Part shown: in pieces, positions 32,703 to 39,903 of the stretch
How the letters are laid out: each line of letters starts with the position of its first letter
How positions within the stretch are numbered: position 1 is the stretch's first letter
NCBI GenBank assembly: GCA_022843885.1
Contig: JALHMU010000002.1
Coordinates: forward strand, 1 to 44,794
DNA: 44,794 bases
From: Candidatus Peribacteraceae bacterium
Lineage (GTDB): Bacteria > Patescibacteriota > Gracilibacteria > Peribacterales > Peribacteraceae
Reading direction: 5' to 3'
The notes under the pieces: generated by a model
The model's database searches: none
Told to the model about the DNA's origin: nothing
What the model saw: the letters and a program-made list of their open reading frames with translations, nothing else
Position numbers and translations under genes: made by a program

Positions 32703-32989
32703 GATTTTTTCGTGACGATTTTGATTATTTCGTAAACGCCAAGGCCTAATGCTCCAGAAGCAAAGCCGCATGCAGCCCCTATCACAAGTGCAAACTTTAG
32801 CGATTCGGTTTCGTCACCGGGTTGTTTTATTTCCCAACCGGCGAACCGAGCTCGTGCTCGGTGCATGTCTTTAAGACCATAGTCATACCAGTGCCAGACG
32901 GAAAGTCCGCCAATAATAAAAAACGGTAGCAGAAAGGCAATTAACCGCCCTTTGGAAAGGAATTTTTTTCGCCCTGGTTGATCGTCCAT
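32699..32989 (-). CDS. Small two-transmembrane protein, possible immunity factor
   Basis: 96 residues with two hydrophobic helices, LIAFLLPFFIIGGLSVW (about 16-32) and FALVIGAACGFASGALGLGV (about 66-85), joined by a basic/polar loop. The ends are positively charged. The stop codon overlaps that of the effector candidate (convergent, 4 bp). No family recognised. Immunity against the neighbouring wall-active protein is a guess from position and topology. Confidence 0.55.
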   Translation of the reverse strand: MDDQPGRKKFLSKGRLIAFLLPFFIIGGLSVWHWYDYGLKDMHRARARFAGWEIKQPGDETESLKFALVIGAACGFASGALGLGVYEIIKIVTKKS

Positions 32990-33034
32990 CGTTCAAGTAT
33001 AAAACTCTCGCGTTAGCATGCCAGGCTTCAAACT

Positions 33035-34642
33035 TTAGAAAGCGGGCGGCCCCCTGGTCTTTGGGAGACTTTCGTGTACGACGGACCGCCCAGTAATAAC
33101 AAAACACAGATCCGAGCCACTGGACTGCTGATAATTAGAAGACACGTAAAGAATTGAAGAAGCCAAAGAACTGACCTGTTCAGGCGGCGCGGACGTTACT
33201 TCAGGAACAACTAAATTGTCTTCTTGAAGAAGGTCAGGAGCTTCCTGAACGAGATCAGGAACGATTGAAATGAACAGGGCCGGGCGCTCCGGCGGCCTAA
33301 GATCGCCTCCCCCGTTTGACAACCGGAATATTCCCCAGATATCTACATGGCGCCGGATCGTCTTTCGGTCGCAGCCGGTGACGCGTTCCAATGCCCGCAC
33401 ACTGACCCGCTTGCCATTTTCCAGCAGTAGCAGTACTCCACTGCGAATTTGTTCGCGCGCGCCTTCTTCCCTTCCGACATTGCCTTTTCTGAAATCGTCG
33501 GGGCACCAGACTCGTCCAGTTTGTTTTGTCAGTCGTATTAGGCGATCGATTGCGCGATCGCTAAGGTTGGAATAACTGGGCTGGCTTTGGTGAGAGCGCT
33601 CAGCGCCTTCAGAAGGCGTCCAATTGCAAGCGGACTGTATATCCCGTCCTATTTGGCCCCAATCGCCTTTCAAAACCGATTTTGAGAAGCCGTTGTGTTT
33701 TTCTCGCAGCCAGGCTTCGATTACTTGGGCCCTTTGCTCAGCACGAGCCACCCCTGGTAATGCCCTGACACCTTCGGCTACGTCGCCATACCAGAGGTAG
33801 TGCCCAATAGATAAAACCGCCTGGTGGCGTTGAGAAGGCGCGGTCAGCCCGTTTAACCAGAATTCGCGACCGGCGTTATAAACGTCCGGTAGCATGCCGG
33901 CGAAAGTGAAGAAGTCGGAAAAGCCGTCATCTGGCGGATCTTGCTCCGGCGTCGCCGGCGGAACGATATCGGTCGCGGCGGCGGATTCAATGGCTTCTAG
34001 CCTGCGTTTTATACAATCCTGGACGTAGTACCAATCATGACTGTTTGCGTCCAGGTCCTCGACAAAGGTAGTTATTGCCTGATCAGTGGAGATGTCTTCT
34101 CTTGTAAATCTAGTTTCCCCTTGGTCATCCAGCCAGGCAAAGCCGCGTTGTAGGGGCAAGCGGAGCCCATTGTTTGACGGGAAGAGTTCAAGCTGACCTT
34201 TTCTGACTTCAATTCCTTCAGCCAGTAGCCATCGTTTGAAAAGGTCGTGACTTTCTCTGCTATCAACTAATTGGTCAAAAGCCAAGTAAATATGCCAGCC
34301 TTCGCTTTCACTAGATTGATACAAGAGCGGATTCAGTAGCCCGACCGACGAAAGCAGGTGTTTGAGACGGGCAAGACCAATTTCGTTGTGATACTGGCTT
34401 TCTATATCAACATCAAAAACAGAAACCTGTGACTGCTTGTCCCAACGACATCCCCAAAAGCATTTTTCCTTCAATGCAATTGCAGACAAAATAGTGTCAT
34501 CTGTGAGATGTCCGTGGCGGCTGACAGTGACCCAATCGCGGTGCGGCCATTTCAATATGCTTCTTTGCCTGTTCGGAAACAGCGACAAAAATCTTTGTCG
34601 CACGTCCTCAAAAGCAACTTTAGTTTGCGCGCTCAAATCCAC
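33035..34642 (-). CDS. AEP-type replication initiator/primase, module B
   Basis: 535 residues from GTG 34642. AEP motifs: I, SVFDVDIES (Asp77, Asp79); II, SEGWHIYLAF (His117); III, QLELFPS (Glu152); then LPLQRGFAWLDDQ. The middle helical region (about 255-345) contains GLTAPSQRHQAVLSIGHYLW and a NWTP end. The C-terminal HTH is at about 411-440 (RVSVRALERVTGCDRKTIRR). It matches the module C protein along its length. AEP proteins fused to HTH domains are known plasmid replication proteins (primase/initiator); TOTE-type AEPs are the closest family I can name. There is no clear RBS before the GTG. Upstream are a small-RNA cassette, a repeat array and a divergent coiled-coil gene. Confidence 0.85.
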   Translation of the reverse strand: MDLSAQTKVAFEDVRQRFLSLFPNRQRSILKWPHRDWVTVSRHGHLTDDTILSAIALKEKCFWGCRWDKQSQVSVFDVDIESQYHNEIGLARLKHLLSSVGLLNPLLYQSSESEGWHIYLAFDQLVDSRESHDLFKRWLLAEGIEVRKGQLELFPSNNGLRLPLQRGFAWLDDQGETRFTREDISTDQAITTFVEDLDANSHDWYYVQDCIKRRLEAIESAAATDIVPPATPEQDPPDDGFSDFFTFAGMLPDVYNAGREFWLNGLTAPSQRHQAVLSIGHYLWYGDVAEGVRALPGVARAEQRAQVIEAWLREKHNGFSKSVLKGDWGQIGRDIQSACNWTPSEGAERSHQSQPSYSNLSDRAIDRLIRLTKQTGRVWCPDDFRKGNVGREEGAREQIRSGVLLLLENGKRVSVRALERVTGCDRKTIRRHVDIWGIFRLSNGGGDLRPPERPALFISIVPDLVQEAPDLLQEDNLVVPEVTSAPPEQVSSLASSILYVSSNYQQSSGSDLCFVITGRSVVHESLPKTRGPPAF

Positions 34643-34696
34643 TGAGCGCGCCGAAGCATGTCCGGTAATTGTTTGTCACCCGTAATTTTTGACGAG

Positions 34697-34725
34697 TTGA
34701 CCTATCCGGACCGTTGGTTTATTCT
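34697..34725 (+). promoter_or_regulatory. Promoter of the small RNA upstream of AEP gene (module B)
   Basis: TTGACC (34697-34702), exactly 17 bp, then TATTCT (34720-34725). Boxes, spacing and flanks (GACGAG before, CTATCCGGACC after) match module C at 25770-25798. Confidence 0.65.
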
Positions 34726-34731
34726 GGTGTC

Positions 34732-34827
34732 ACTTCGGAAAAATAGCCAAAAATCCGACGACAACTGAATATCTTGAGGTCCGCAAAAGATCTCTCAAAA
34801 AACATCGCCCCCAAGCGGTGTTTTTTG
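34732..34827 (+). ncRNA. Candidate copy-control (antisense-type) small RNA, module B
   Basis: Predicted transcript of about 95 nt between the conserved promoter and the terminator, opposite in direction to the AEP gene and starting 90 bp upstream of its start codon. It shares short blocks with the module C RNA (ACTGAATA, GATCTCTCAAAA before the stem) and the same end hairpin with a different loop. No coding capacity. Confidence 0.55.
34801..34827 (+). terminator. Rho-independent terminator of module B small RNA
   Basis: Stem AACATCGC (34801-34808) / GCGGTGTT (34815-34822), with one T-G pair and loop CCCCAA, followed by TTTTG. Confidence 0.85.
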
Positions 34828-34865
34828 TTTAGTTGATTGTTTGAGTCAGCGGTTCTGCTTTCTAG

Positions 34866-34878
34866 GGAGCCGGGCTCC
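34866..34878. promoter_or_regulatory. Perfect GC dyad, possible operator
   Basis: GGAGCC-G-GGCTCC is a perfect 6-bp inverted repeat with a 1-bp centre, located upstream of the AEP gene and beyond the small-RNA cassette, where the rep promoter would be expected. No associated -10/-35 is convincing. Confidence 0.3.
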
Positions 34879-35081
34879 AGATGTCTAACGGATATGCATT
34901 GGTTTTCTTTGCCAAGTGCCACCAGCCACTATATAAGGTGCCTGGAAATCGATCAACACTTTGGATCTCTCAGAAGCGGATCGCCGGGCAGTTCAACCCA
35001 TGCAGAATTGAGCCTGAAATGCACTTCGTGGTGCTAAACCGTGTGCATAAGCCAATTGCCAAAAGGCAGAATAGGGATACC

Positions 35082-35590
35082 CGAAACAAAGACGAAACGA
35101 CCGCGAAGTTTTTCGGACTATCGCGAAGCGCCACGAAGAACCCCGAAGAGTCACACAAAGAAATAGACCAATGCACCACGAAGCACGCAGAAACGCCCAA
35201 TCATCAAACAGGTTGGGACCTTCCGGGTTTCAGCAAATTCCACCAAAACCACTTCGTCCTCTCACTTCGGGGTAGCGCGAAGAGCACCACGAAAACCTTC
35301 GGGGCGTTCCGAAACACTTCTGGATATACCACCGAAATGATTTCGCAGTTAGTTCGCGATGACTTCCGCATGTTCGGGTTGAACTGTAAAAGCCAACAAC
35401 GGCAAGGGTTAAGGGAAATTCTGTCTAGTTCGGGGCATTCGGAACGAACGCGAAAAACCAAAAGGCGCTATATCACCGAAAATTTTTTATCGCGAAGAGA
35501 TCCACCGGCGGCGGTTTTGCGAACTAGGTCGTTTCAGGGTCTACCTCGAAACGATTTCTTGCTAATTCTTCGCCCGCATGGATGGCGAAG
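35082..35590. repeat. Helically phased TTCG/CGAA array, candidate centromere or origin
   Basis: About 28 copies of CGAA or its complement TTCG occur in about 510 bp, where about 4 are expected by chance. Most are extended to CCGAA, CGCGAAG, CACGAAG or TTCGGG. Spacing is often 10-12 bp: 35082, 35093, 35104, 35112, 35124, 35134, 35144, and again 35253, 35266, 35278, 35290, 35298, 35310, then 35333, 35342, 35353. This puts sites on one face of the helix. It fills the space between the AEP gene and the divergent coiled-coil gene. Spaced short sites like this are typical of partition centromeres and cooperative DNA-wrapping proteins. The plus-strand open frame across it is not considered a gene. 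Confidence 0.65.
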
Positions 35591-35619
35591 AGTTTGAATT
35601 AAGCGGTGATTTTTGGTAG

Positions 35620-35647
35620 TTGTAAAATAGCTGAAAGGCTCTATAAT
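35620..35647 (+). promoter_or_regulatory. Promoter of the module B coiled-coil gene
   Basis: TTGTAA (35620-35625), 16-bp spacer and a perfect TATAAT (35642-35647), about 60 bp before GTG 35707. A GGAG ribosome-binding site lies at 35696-35699. The promoter directly follows the TTCG/CGAA array. Confidence 0.6.
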
Positions 35648-35706
35648 ACAGGTGTTCAGGCATTCAATATATCCAAATGATGCGCCACTAGATATGGAGC
35701 CATGGT

Positions 35707-36525
35707 GTGAAAACTATATCGGTCAGAGAAGTCGCAGAAGCTTTAGGAATTTCTACGAGGGGGGTTTTGTACCGCCGAGAGAAAGGACACCTTAAAGGCA
35801 TTCTTGTAAAAAACGAACGCGGCGTCGATGAATATCGGATCTACCCGACGAAGGAAATTATTGAAGGTCTAAAAAAGATCAATTCGCCCCTCGTAGCATC
35901 ACCAGACGCAATCGAGGGGTTTGATGTGGTCGATGCTCAGACTGTTACCGAAGAGGACACAATCTACGACTCGACTTTCGGCCCTGATGATGTTGTCGAA
36001 CCAACTCAGACAACGTCACAAAGATCTGAATGGTCGGACAATGCGAGGACCGCAGCCAATGGCATGGCAGATGAGCTATGGAATAACGTTATCAGCCGTT
36101 TCATGGAAAAGCTGGAGAAAAAAGACCAGTTAATTGGTGAGATGCGCGTTGAGATACAGGAAAAAGACAGGCAACTAAAGTTGCTACCGGATTTTCAAAA
36201 ACAAGCAGAAGATAAACGAAAAGAAGCCGAGTTGAAGGAGCTTGAGGCTGTAGCTTTGCGCAAACAAGTGGACGCACAAAAGGAAGCAAAAGAGACCGAG
36301 ATAGCGCAATTAAATTCAGATCTTGAAACAGCACGAATGGAAAGAGAAGCCAAAGAAGAAGCAGCAAAACTGTTGGAGCAGGAAAACGAGCTACTGAGAA
36401 AACGAGCTGAGGAAGCTGCTCTAAGCGCAGCGAAGCTTGAGCTGTTGGAAAATGAAATTTTACTGTTGAAGAAGCCCAAACCGTCCTGGTTTCAAAAACT
36501 TTTTATGCCTGCAGACGGACAGTAG
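35707..36525 (+). CDS. HTH plus long coiled-coil DNA-binding protein, KfrA/partition-like (module B)
   Basis: 272 residues from GTG 35707. The N-terminal MerR-like HTH is TISVREVAEALGISTRGVLY (about 3-22), followed by a wing-like segment to about 60. An acidic linker (about 65-115) precedes a long, strongly heptad-patterned coiled coil (about 135-258; KLEKKDQLIGEM, then many Glu/Lys/Ala repeats). The C-terminus is PKPSWFQKLFMP, equivalent to the WSKVASWFGG tail of the 2701 protein. Both face an AEP gene across repeat-rich DNA. The TTCG/CGAA array is the obvious candidate target. Plasmid KfrA has the same HTH/coiled-coil plan; a role in partition or rep regulation is inferred. Confidence 0.78.
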   Translation: MKTISVREVAEALGISTRGVLYRREKGHLKGILVKNERGVDEYRIYPTKEIIEGLKKINSPLVASPDAIEGFDVVDAQTVTEEDTIYDSTFGPDDVVEPTQTTSQRSEWSDNARTAANGMADELWNNVISRFMEKLEKKDQLIGEMRVEIQEKDRQLKLLPDFQKQAEDKRKEAELKELEAVALRKQVDAQKEAKETEIAQLNSDLETARMEREAKEEAAKLLEQENELLRKRAEEAALSAAKLELLENEILLLKKPKPSWFQKLFMPADGQ

Positions 36526-36576
36526 CTGGCGGAAAAGGAATAAACGAAAAACAATGCCAACAGTCAGATAAGTTGC

Positions 36577-37170
36577 TCAGTTGCGAAGCTCGGTTTTCAC
36601 TTTCATTACTGTTGTCTTGCTAATCCCCAATTCATTGGCAATGTCACGCACCGATCTTCCCTCGGCTATCAGCCTTTGTACACGCTCGGAACGATCAAAG
36701 CCTGGTCTTCCGATAGCCTTTCCACTTTTAGTGCCTTTAGAACGGGCGTGAGCTATCCCAGATTTGATTCGTTCACGCAGCAAATCGTTTTCGAATTCCG
36801 AAATGGCAGCCAACATATTCAACATCAATTTGCCCTGGGCAGTGGAAATGTCGAGGTCCGGTCCATTGAGGGCACGAAGAGCAACATTGCGGTCCGATAG
36901 CTCCTGAACAGTGGAGCGCAGGTCGGGTGTGCTCCGGCCCCAGCGAGACAACTCCGAAACGAGGACCAAATCAATTTGTCCTGCTCTGGCAAGTTCCAGG
37001 ACCTTTTTGCGTTCCACGCGATCATTTTTGGCGCCACTACCGATTTCTTTAAAAATGGCGACGATATTTAAAGTGCCGACGGCTGCATAAGCTGTTAATT
37101 CGGCTACCTGGCGTTCGCAAGACTGATCACTTGTGCTGACCCTGGCATAAATTGCTGTTCGCTGTACCAT
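36577..37170 (-). CDS. Serine site-specific recombinase (resolvase/invertase family)
   Basis: 197 residues from ATG 37170; eight upstream codons are also open. The catalytic N-terminal domain has YARVSTSDQ (nucleophile Ser12), SELSRWGRS and ALNGPDLDIST. The E-helix begins at MLNMLAAISEFENDLLRERI. The C-terminal HTH is SVRDIANELGISKTTVMKVK. Length and layout are those of intact TnpR/Pin-type enzymes, so it should be active in resolving plasmid multimers or inverting DNA. It is convergent with the coiled-coil gene. It is not a close copy of the resolvase fragment at 16204. Confidence 0.9.
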   Translation of the reverse strand: MVQRTAIYARVSTSDQSCERQVAELTAYAAVGTLNIVAIFKEIGSGAKNDRVERKKVLELARAGQIDLVLVSELSRWGRSTPDLRSTVQELSDRNVALRALNGPDLDISTAQGKLMLNMLAAISEFENDLLRERIKSGIAHARSKGTKSGKAIGRPGFDRSERVQRLIAEGRSVRDIANELGISKTTVMKVKTELRN

Positions 37171-37197
37171 AAACCCTCTTGGCAAAATGCCCATATT

Positions 37198-37252
37198 AGT
37201 CCGGACTGGTTGGGCGTTTCAGGCGAAGTAATTACCGTACCACAAAGGTAAT
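37198..37252. other. Possible res/recombination site upstream of the resolvase
   Basis: A perfect palindrome AGTCCGGACT (37198-37207) and an ATTACC/GGTAAT inverted repeat (about 37230-37251) lie just upstream of the resolvase start, where res sites usually are. No full set of resolvase-binding half sites could be identified. Confidence 0.3.
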
Positions 37253-37269
37253 AGTTTCTGGCACAGCAA

Positions 37270-37524
37270 TCAGCAGTTGTCGTTAGGGGTAATTCGAGGC
37301 CCATCATTACGGGTGCAGGTCTCAACTCGCCAAGCTGTGGGTGTTACTGGACGACATCTGTAGAATTCAGCGCCAACGGAAAAATAGATTGTTCGAGGTT
37401 GGGAAGTGCGTTGAACGATTTTGATTTCAAGATCGGGATCGAGCCTTCCTTCAAAAAAATCACTGATGGCCTCGAGCTGTCCAAAGGCTAGAACTGCGAG
37501 CGATTCGGCGAAGTGGCACTGAAA
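37270..37524 (-). other. Open frame of about 84 codons without a usual start codon
   Basis: A minus-strand frame bounded by stops contains protein-like sequence (SLAVLAFGQLEAISDFFEGR, later TIYFSVGAEFYRCRPVTPT) overlapping the end of the receiver gene. There is no ATG, GTG or TTG. It may be the 3' part of a frameshifted gene or a product with an unusual start. Confidence 0.3.
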
Positions 37525-37919
37525 TTACCTTTCTCTTGAACTGCATCAGGTTCACCGGCCCATCTTTTGAGTGTTTCCAAAAGTTTGTTTTGACTACAGT
37601 CTTTTGGGATGAATTCATCCATTCCTGCTGCCAGACATCGTTCTCGAATATCTCTATCACTATCAGAGCTAAAGCCAATTATAGGAACATGGCTCCCATC
37701 CTGAGTTTGATACATCCTCATCTGCCGAGTGCATTCAAAGCCATCCATTCTTGGCATACTGCAATCCATGATGATTGCAGCATATTGCCGAGTTCTACAG
37801 AGTTCAATTGCGTCCTGGCCGCTTGTTGCTTTATCAACTGAAAAACCGAAAGATTCGACCGACAGTGCGGTTCCTTCCAGCACTATAGGCGTGTCATCGA
37901 CGATTAAAATCGTAGGCAT
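37488..37919 (-). CDS. Stand-alone response-regulator receiver protein
   Basis: 143 residues, one receiver domain: acidic pair Asp8/Asp9 (ILIVDDTP), phospho-acceptor Asp52 (IIMDCSMPRMDG), Ser84/85 switch position and Lys106 (EFIPKDC). No output domain; the last 25 residues are a disordered tail. It overlaps the TPR gene upstream by one base, so the two are translated together. No histidine kinase is encoded nearby, so the partner is elsewhere. Confidence 0.88.
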   Translation of the reverse strand: MPTILIVDDTPIVLEGTALSVESFGFSVDKATSGQDAIELCRTRQYAAIIMDCSMPRMDGFECTRQMRMYQTQDGSHVPIIGFSSDSDRDIRERCLAAGMDEFIPKDCSQNKLLETLKRWAGEPDAVQEKGNFSATSPNRSQF

Positions 37920-38206
37920 TATCTAAGTTTCGCCCGCTCAAATAAGCCCCAACCGGAAATGAGGATCACGCGAATTCTCTGCCACGTGTCACTTGCCTCT
38001 TCTTCGCGTCCTTGAGCTTCATACAGGTCGTGGAGTCCGAGCAAGACAGAACCGGCCAAAGGACTGTAATAGCCTTCGCAGACTTCGGCTTGCTGCAATG
38101 CGTGCTTGTACAGGCGTTCCGATTCAGCAAAATCGCCTCTCGCAAGCGCAGCACCTGCAAACTCAGAACGAGCCTCTATGACACGAATTTGCAATAACCG
38201 ACACAT
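37919..38206 (-). CDS. Short TPR-like helical repeat protein
   Basis: 95 residues with about two tetratricopeptide-like repeats (ALARGDFAESERLYKHALQQ and LLGLHDLYEAQGREEEASDT). It is probably a protein-interaction module. Co-translated with the receiver protein (stop/start overlap), so it may act as its partner. Start ATG 38206; the N-terminus MCRLLQIRVIEARSEFAG may itself begin a partial repeat, so the protein could be a shortened member of a larger TPR family. Confidence 0.65.
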   Translation of the reverse strand: MCRLLQIRVIEARSEFAGAALARGDFAESERLYKHALQQAEVCEGYYSPLAGSVLLGLHDLYEAQGREEEASDTWQRIRVILISGWGLFERAKLR

Positions 38207-38327
38207 ATTAGCTCCCTCATCTTTCTATAGAACTTATTCCCGCAAAGCAGGCACCTATGACTATTTACCTGTGTTAATAACGGTAGTCTATTTGTCCGCT
38301 CGACCCTGTAGGGCGGACATTTTGCAC

Positions 38328-38567
38328 GTGAAAACCGGAAATAAAACAGTCAGGCAATTTGGAAAGCGTGTGCGCGAGCTGCGGCTTTCGAGACGTTGGA
38401 GTCAACAGCATTTAGCTTCGCTCCTGGACGTAGAGCAGGCTTACGTTAGCAGCATTGAACGGGGTGAGTATGGCCCGTCGCTTCGCCGTGCAGCTCTTAT
38501 TTCAGAAGCTTTTGGACTTTCTCTCTCCGAGTTGTTTTCCGGTATTGGACCGTGCCTGCACGGTTAG
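38328..38567 (+). CDS. XRE-family HTH regulator 1
   Basis: 79 residues from GTG 38328 (TTG 38322 possible). XRE helix-turn-helix: FGKRVRELRLSRRWSQQHLA, SLLDVEQAYVSSIERGEYGP, SLRRAALISEAFGLSLSELF. Divergent from the TPR/receiver operon with about 120 bp between, so it could regulate that operon. The open frame extends far upstream, but that part is not protein-like. Confidence 0.75.
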   Translation: MKTGNKTVRQFGKRVRELRLSRRWSQQHLASLLDVEQAYVSSIERGEYGPSLRRAALISEAFGLSLSELFSGIGPCLHG

Positions 38568-38763
38568 TGATTTCTCCTGTATGACTTTGCGGGTAGCCAA
38601 GTGCATTGTGGCTCAACTTTACTCTCTTTGCTAACAACCGTTCGAATGATTTTTTTTATTAAATTTTGAAGCCTCGCTTTTGTGATTAGTGGAGGGCTAA
38701 AGATCGCAATGACCGATTATATTAGGTCGCCAATCGTCGCCTAGTTCTAGGACAGTTGCGTCC

Positions 38764-39006
38764 ATGAACCAAGAGAGGCGCATAGTTAAGACACTCGGCA
38801 GGCAAGTCAAAAAGCAGCGCCAAGCTCTGGGCTGGTCGCAGATGTTTTTAGCAGCAGAAGCCGGACTGGATAAAGGTTACATCGGCAGCATAGAGCGAGC
38901 CGAAGTTAATCCGTCGATCAAAAAAATAGCAAGAATCGCTGACGCTCTCCAAGTGCGGGTGATCGACCTTTTGGACGACGGACGTAATTCTCAAGGACGG
39001 TTCTAG
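38764..39006 (+). CDS. XRE-family HTH regulator 2
   Basis: 80 residues, complete XRE fold: LGRQVKKQRQALGWSQMFLA, AEAGLDKGYIGSIERAEVNP, SIKKIARIADALQVRVIDLL. Similar in size and layout to the 38328 protein but clearly diverged. No partner toxin is adjacent. Start ATG 38764. Confidence 0.85.
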   Translation: MNQERRIVKTLGRQVKKQRQALGWSQMFLAAEAGLDKGYIGSIERAEVNPSIKKIARIADALQVRVIDLLDDGRNSQGRF

Positions 39007-39053
39007 GCAAACTGGCCTGTCTGTTTCATGATGGAAACAGGCAGGTGATTCTA

Positions 39054-39344
39054 ATGACGTATTCAGACAAAACGATAGTTTGCCGCGATTGCGAAAAGGG
39101 CTTTGTGTTCACAGCCGGAGAGCAGGAATTTTATGCGCTCCGGCAGCTTTCGAATGAACCTAAACGTTGTCCAAACTGCCGTATGGCTTCCCGAATCAAA
39201 CGGGACGGCGGTGATCCAGAAAGGCAAATAACCGAAACCCCATGCCACGAATGCGGTACCCTAACGCGGGTTCCATTTAGACCAACAGGCGCCAAACCCG
39301 TATATTGCTCAAGTTGTTTCCGAAAGCAAAAGTTGCAGAAATGA
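39054..39344 (+). CDS. Double zinc-ribbon protein
   Basis: 96 residues from ATG 39054 (39045 also in frame). The first ribbon is DKTIVCRDCEKGFVFTAGEQ, then EFYAL and KRCPNCR (PF13451-type 'probable zinc-ribbon'). The second is TPCHECGTLTRVPFRPT followed by VYCSSCF. Both ribbons keep all four cysteines. Such proteins are widespread in Cyanobacteriota, Chloroflexota and others without known function. It overlaps the following receiver-like gene by ATGA. Confidence 0.85.
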   Translation: MTYSDKTIVCRDCEKGFVFTAGEQEFYALRQLSNEPKRCPNCRMASRIKRDGGDPERQITETPCHECGTLTRVPFRPTGAKPVYCSSCFRKQKLQK

Positions 39345-39766
39345 GATTAAACATTCTCGTTGTGATGGATATCAAGCCAGACAGGCTGACGATTACCGGT
39401 CTGAGACTTTTGAATGAGGCTATACACTCTTTTGGCTACAACCCAGTCGTGGCCCGCGATTCTGATGACGCTTTACGCATCCTAAATGAAGGCAACATCA
39501 GTGCTGTGCTTTGTACCGTGGGACTCTATAACGGAACGGCTTTCGATCTACTGCTTGCTGCAAAAGCCCAAGACCTGGTAAGCATGCCATTTATCGTTGT
39601 GACGGTATCCCAAACCCCTACTCAAGATCAGATCTTGACGATAGGTTGCGAATCAACAGGCGCAATTTACTTCAATATGGGCAACTACGATTCAAGAGAA
39701 GAAATGCGGCAGGAATTGAAAAAGCTCTTGCTTAAGTTCGATGAGCAAGGTTGTTCTGCGTTTTAG
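39341..39766 (+). CDS. Degenerate receiver-like protein
   Basis: 141 residues from ATG 39341 (4-bp overlap with the Zn-ribbon gene). The receiver-like alpha/beta pattern is kept (ILVVMDIKPDRL, VARDSDDALRIL, SAVLCTVGLYNGTAFDLL, FIVVTVSQTPT), but the phospho-acceptor Asp is missing (CTVGLYNG) and the switch Lys is not evident. It is probably a phosphorylation-independent signalling or scaffold domain. Confidence 0.65.
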   Translation: MRLNILVVMDIKPDRLTITGLRLLNEAIHSFGYNPVVARDSDDALRILNEGNISAVLCTVGLYNGTAFDLLLAAKAQDLVSMPFIVVTVSQTPTQDQILTIGCESTGAIYFNMGNYDSREEMRQELKKLLLKFDEQGCSAF

Positions 39767-39903
39767 TAGGAACCATGCGGATCTTGTTATTTTGCCGAGG
39801 AATCGCGGCATAGCTTATTGACAACCAAAGTCATTTATGGGAAGTTGATAACAGAATCCACGAAGAGGCTGATTGGGAGCCGCCTTACACAAGTCAAACG
39901 ATC

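Noticed and set aside
35082..35590. CRISPR array or simple microsatellite
   Set aside because: Only a 4-6-bp core repeats, in both orientations and with unrelated sequence between. There is no repeat unit of CRISPR length and no exact tandem unit.
34881..35597. 238-codon plus-strand open frame across the TTCG/CGAA array
   Set aside because: Stop codons are depleted because the repeats are TTCG/CGAA-rich. The translation has no domain-like pattern and there is no RBS. The repeat array explains the sequence better.
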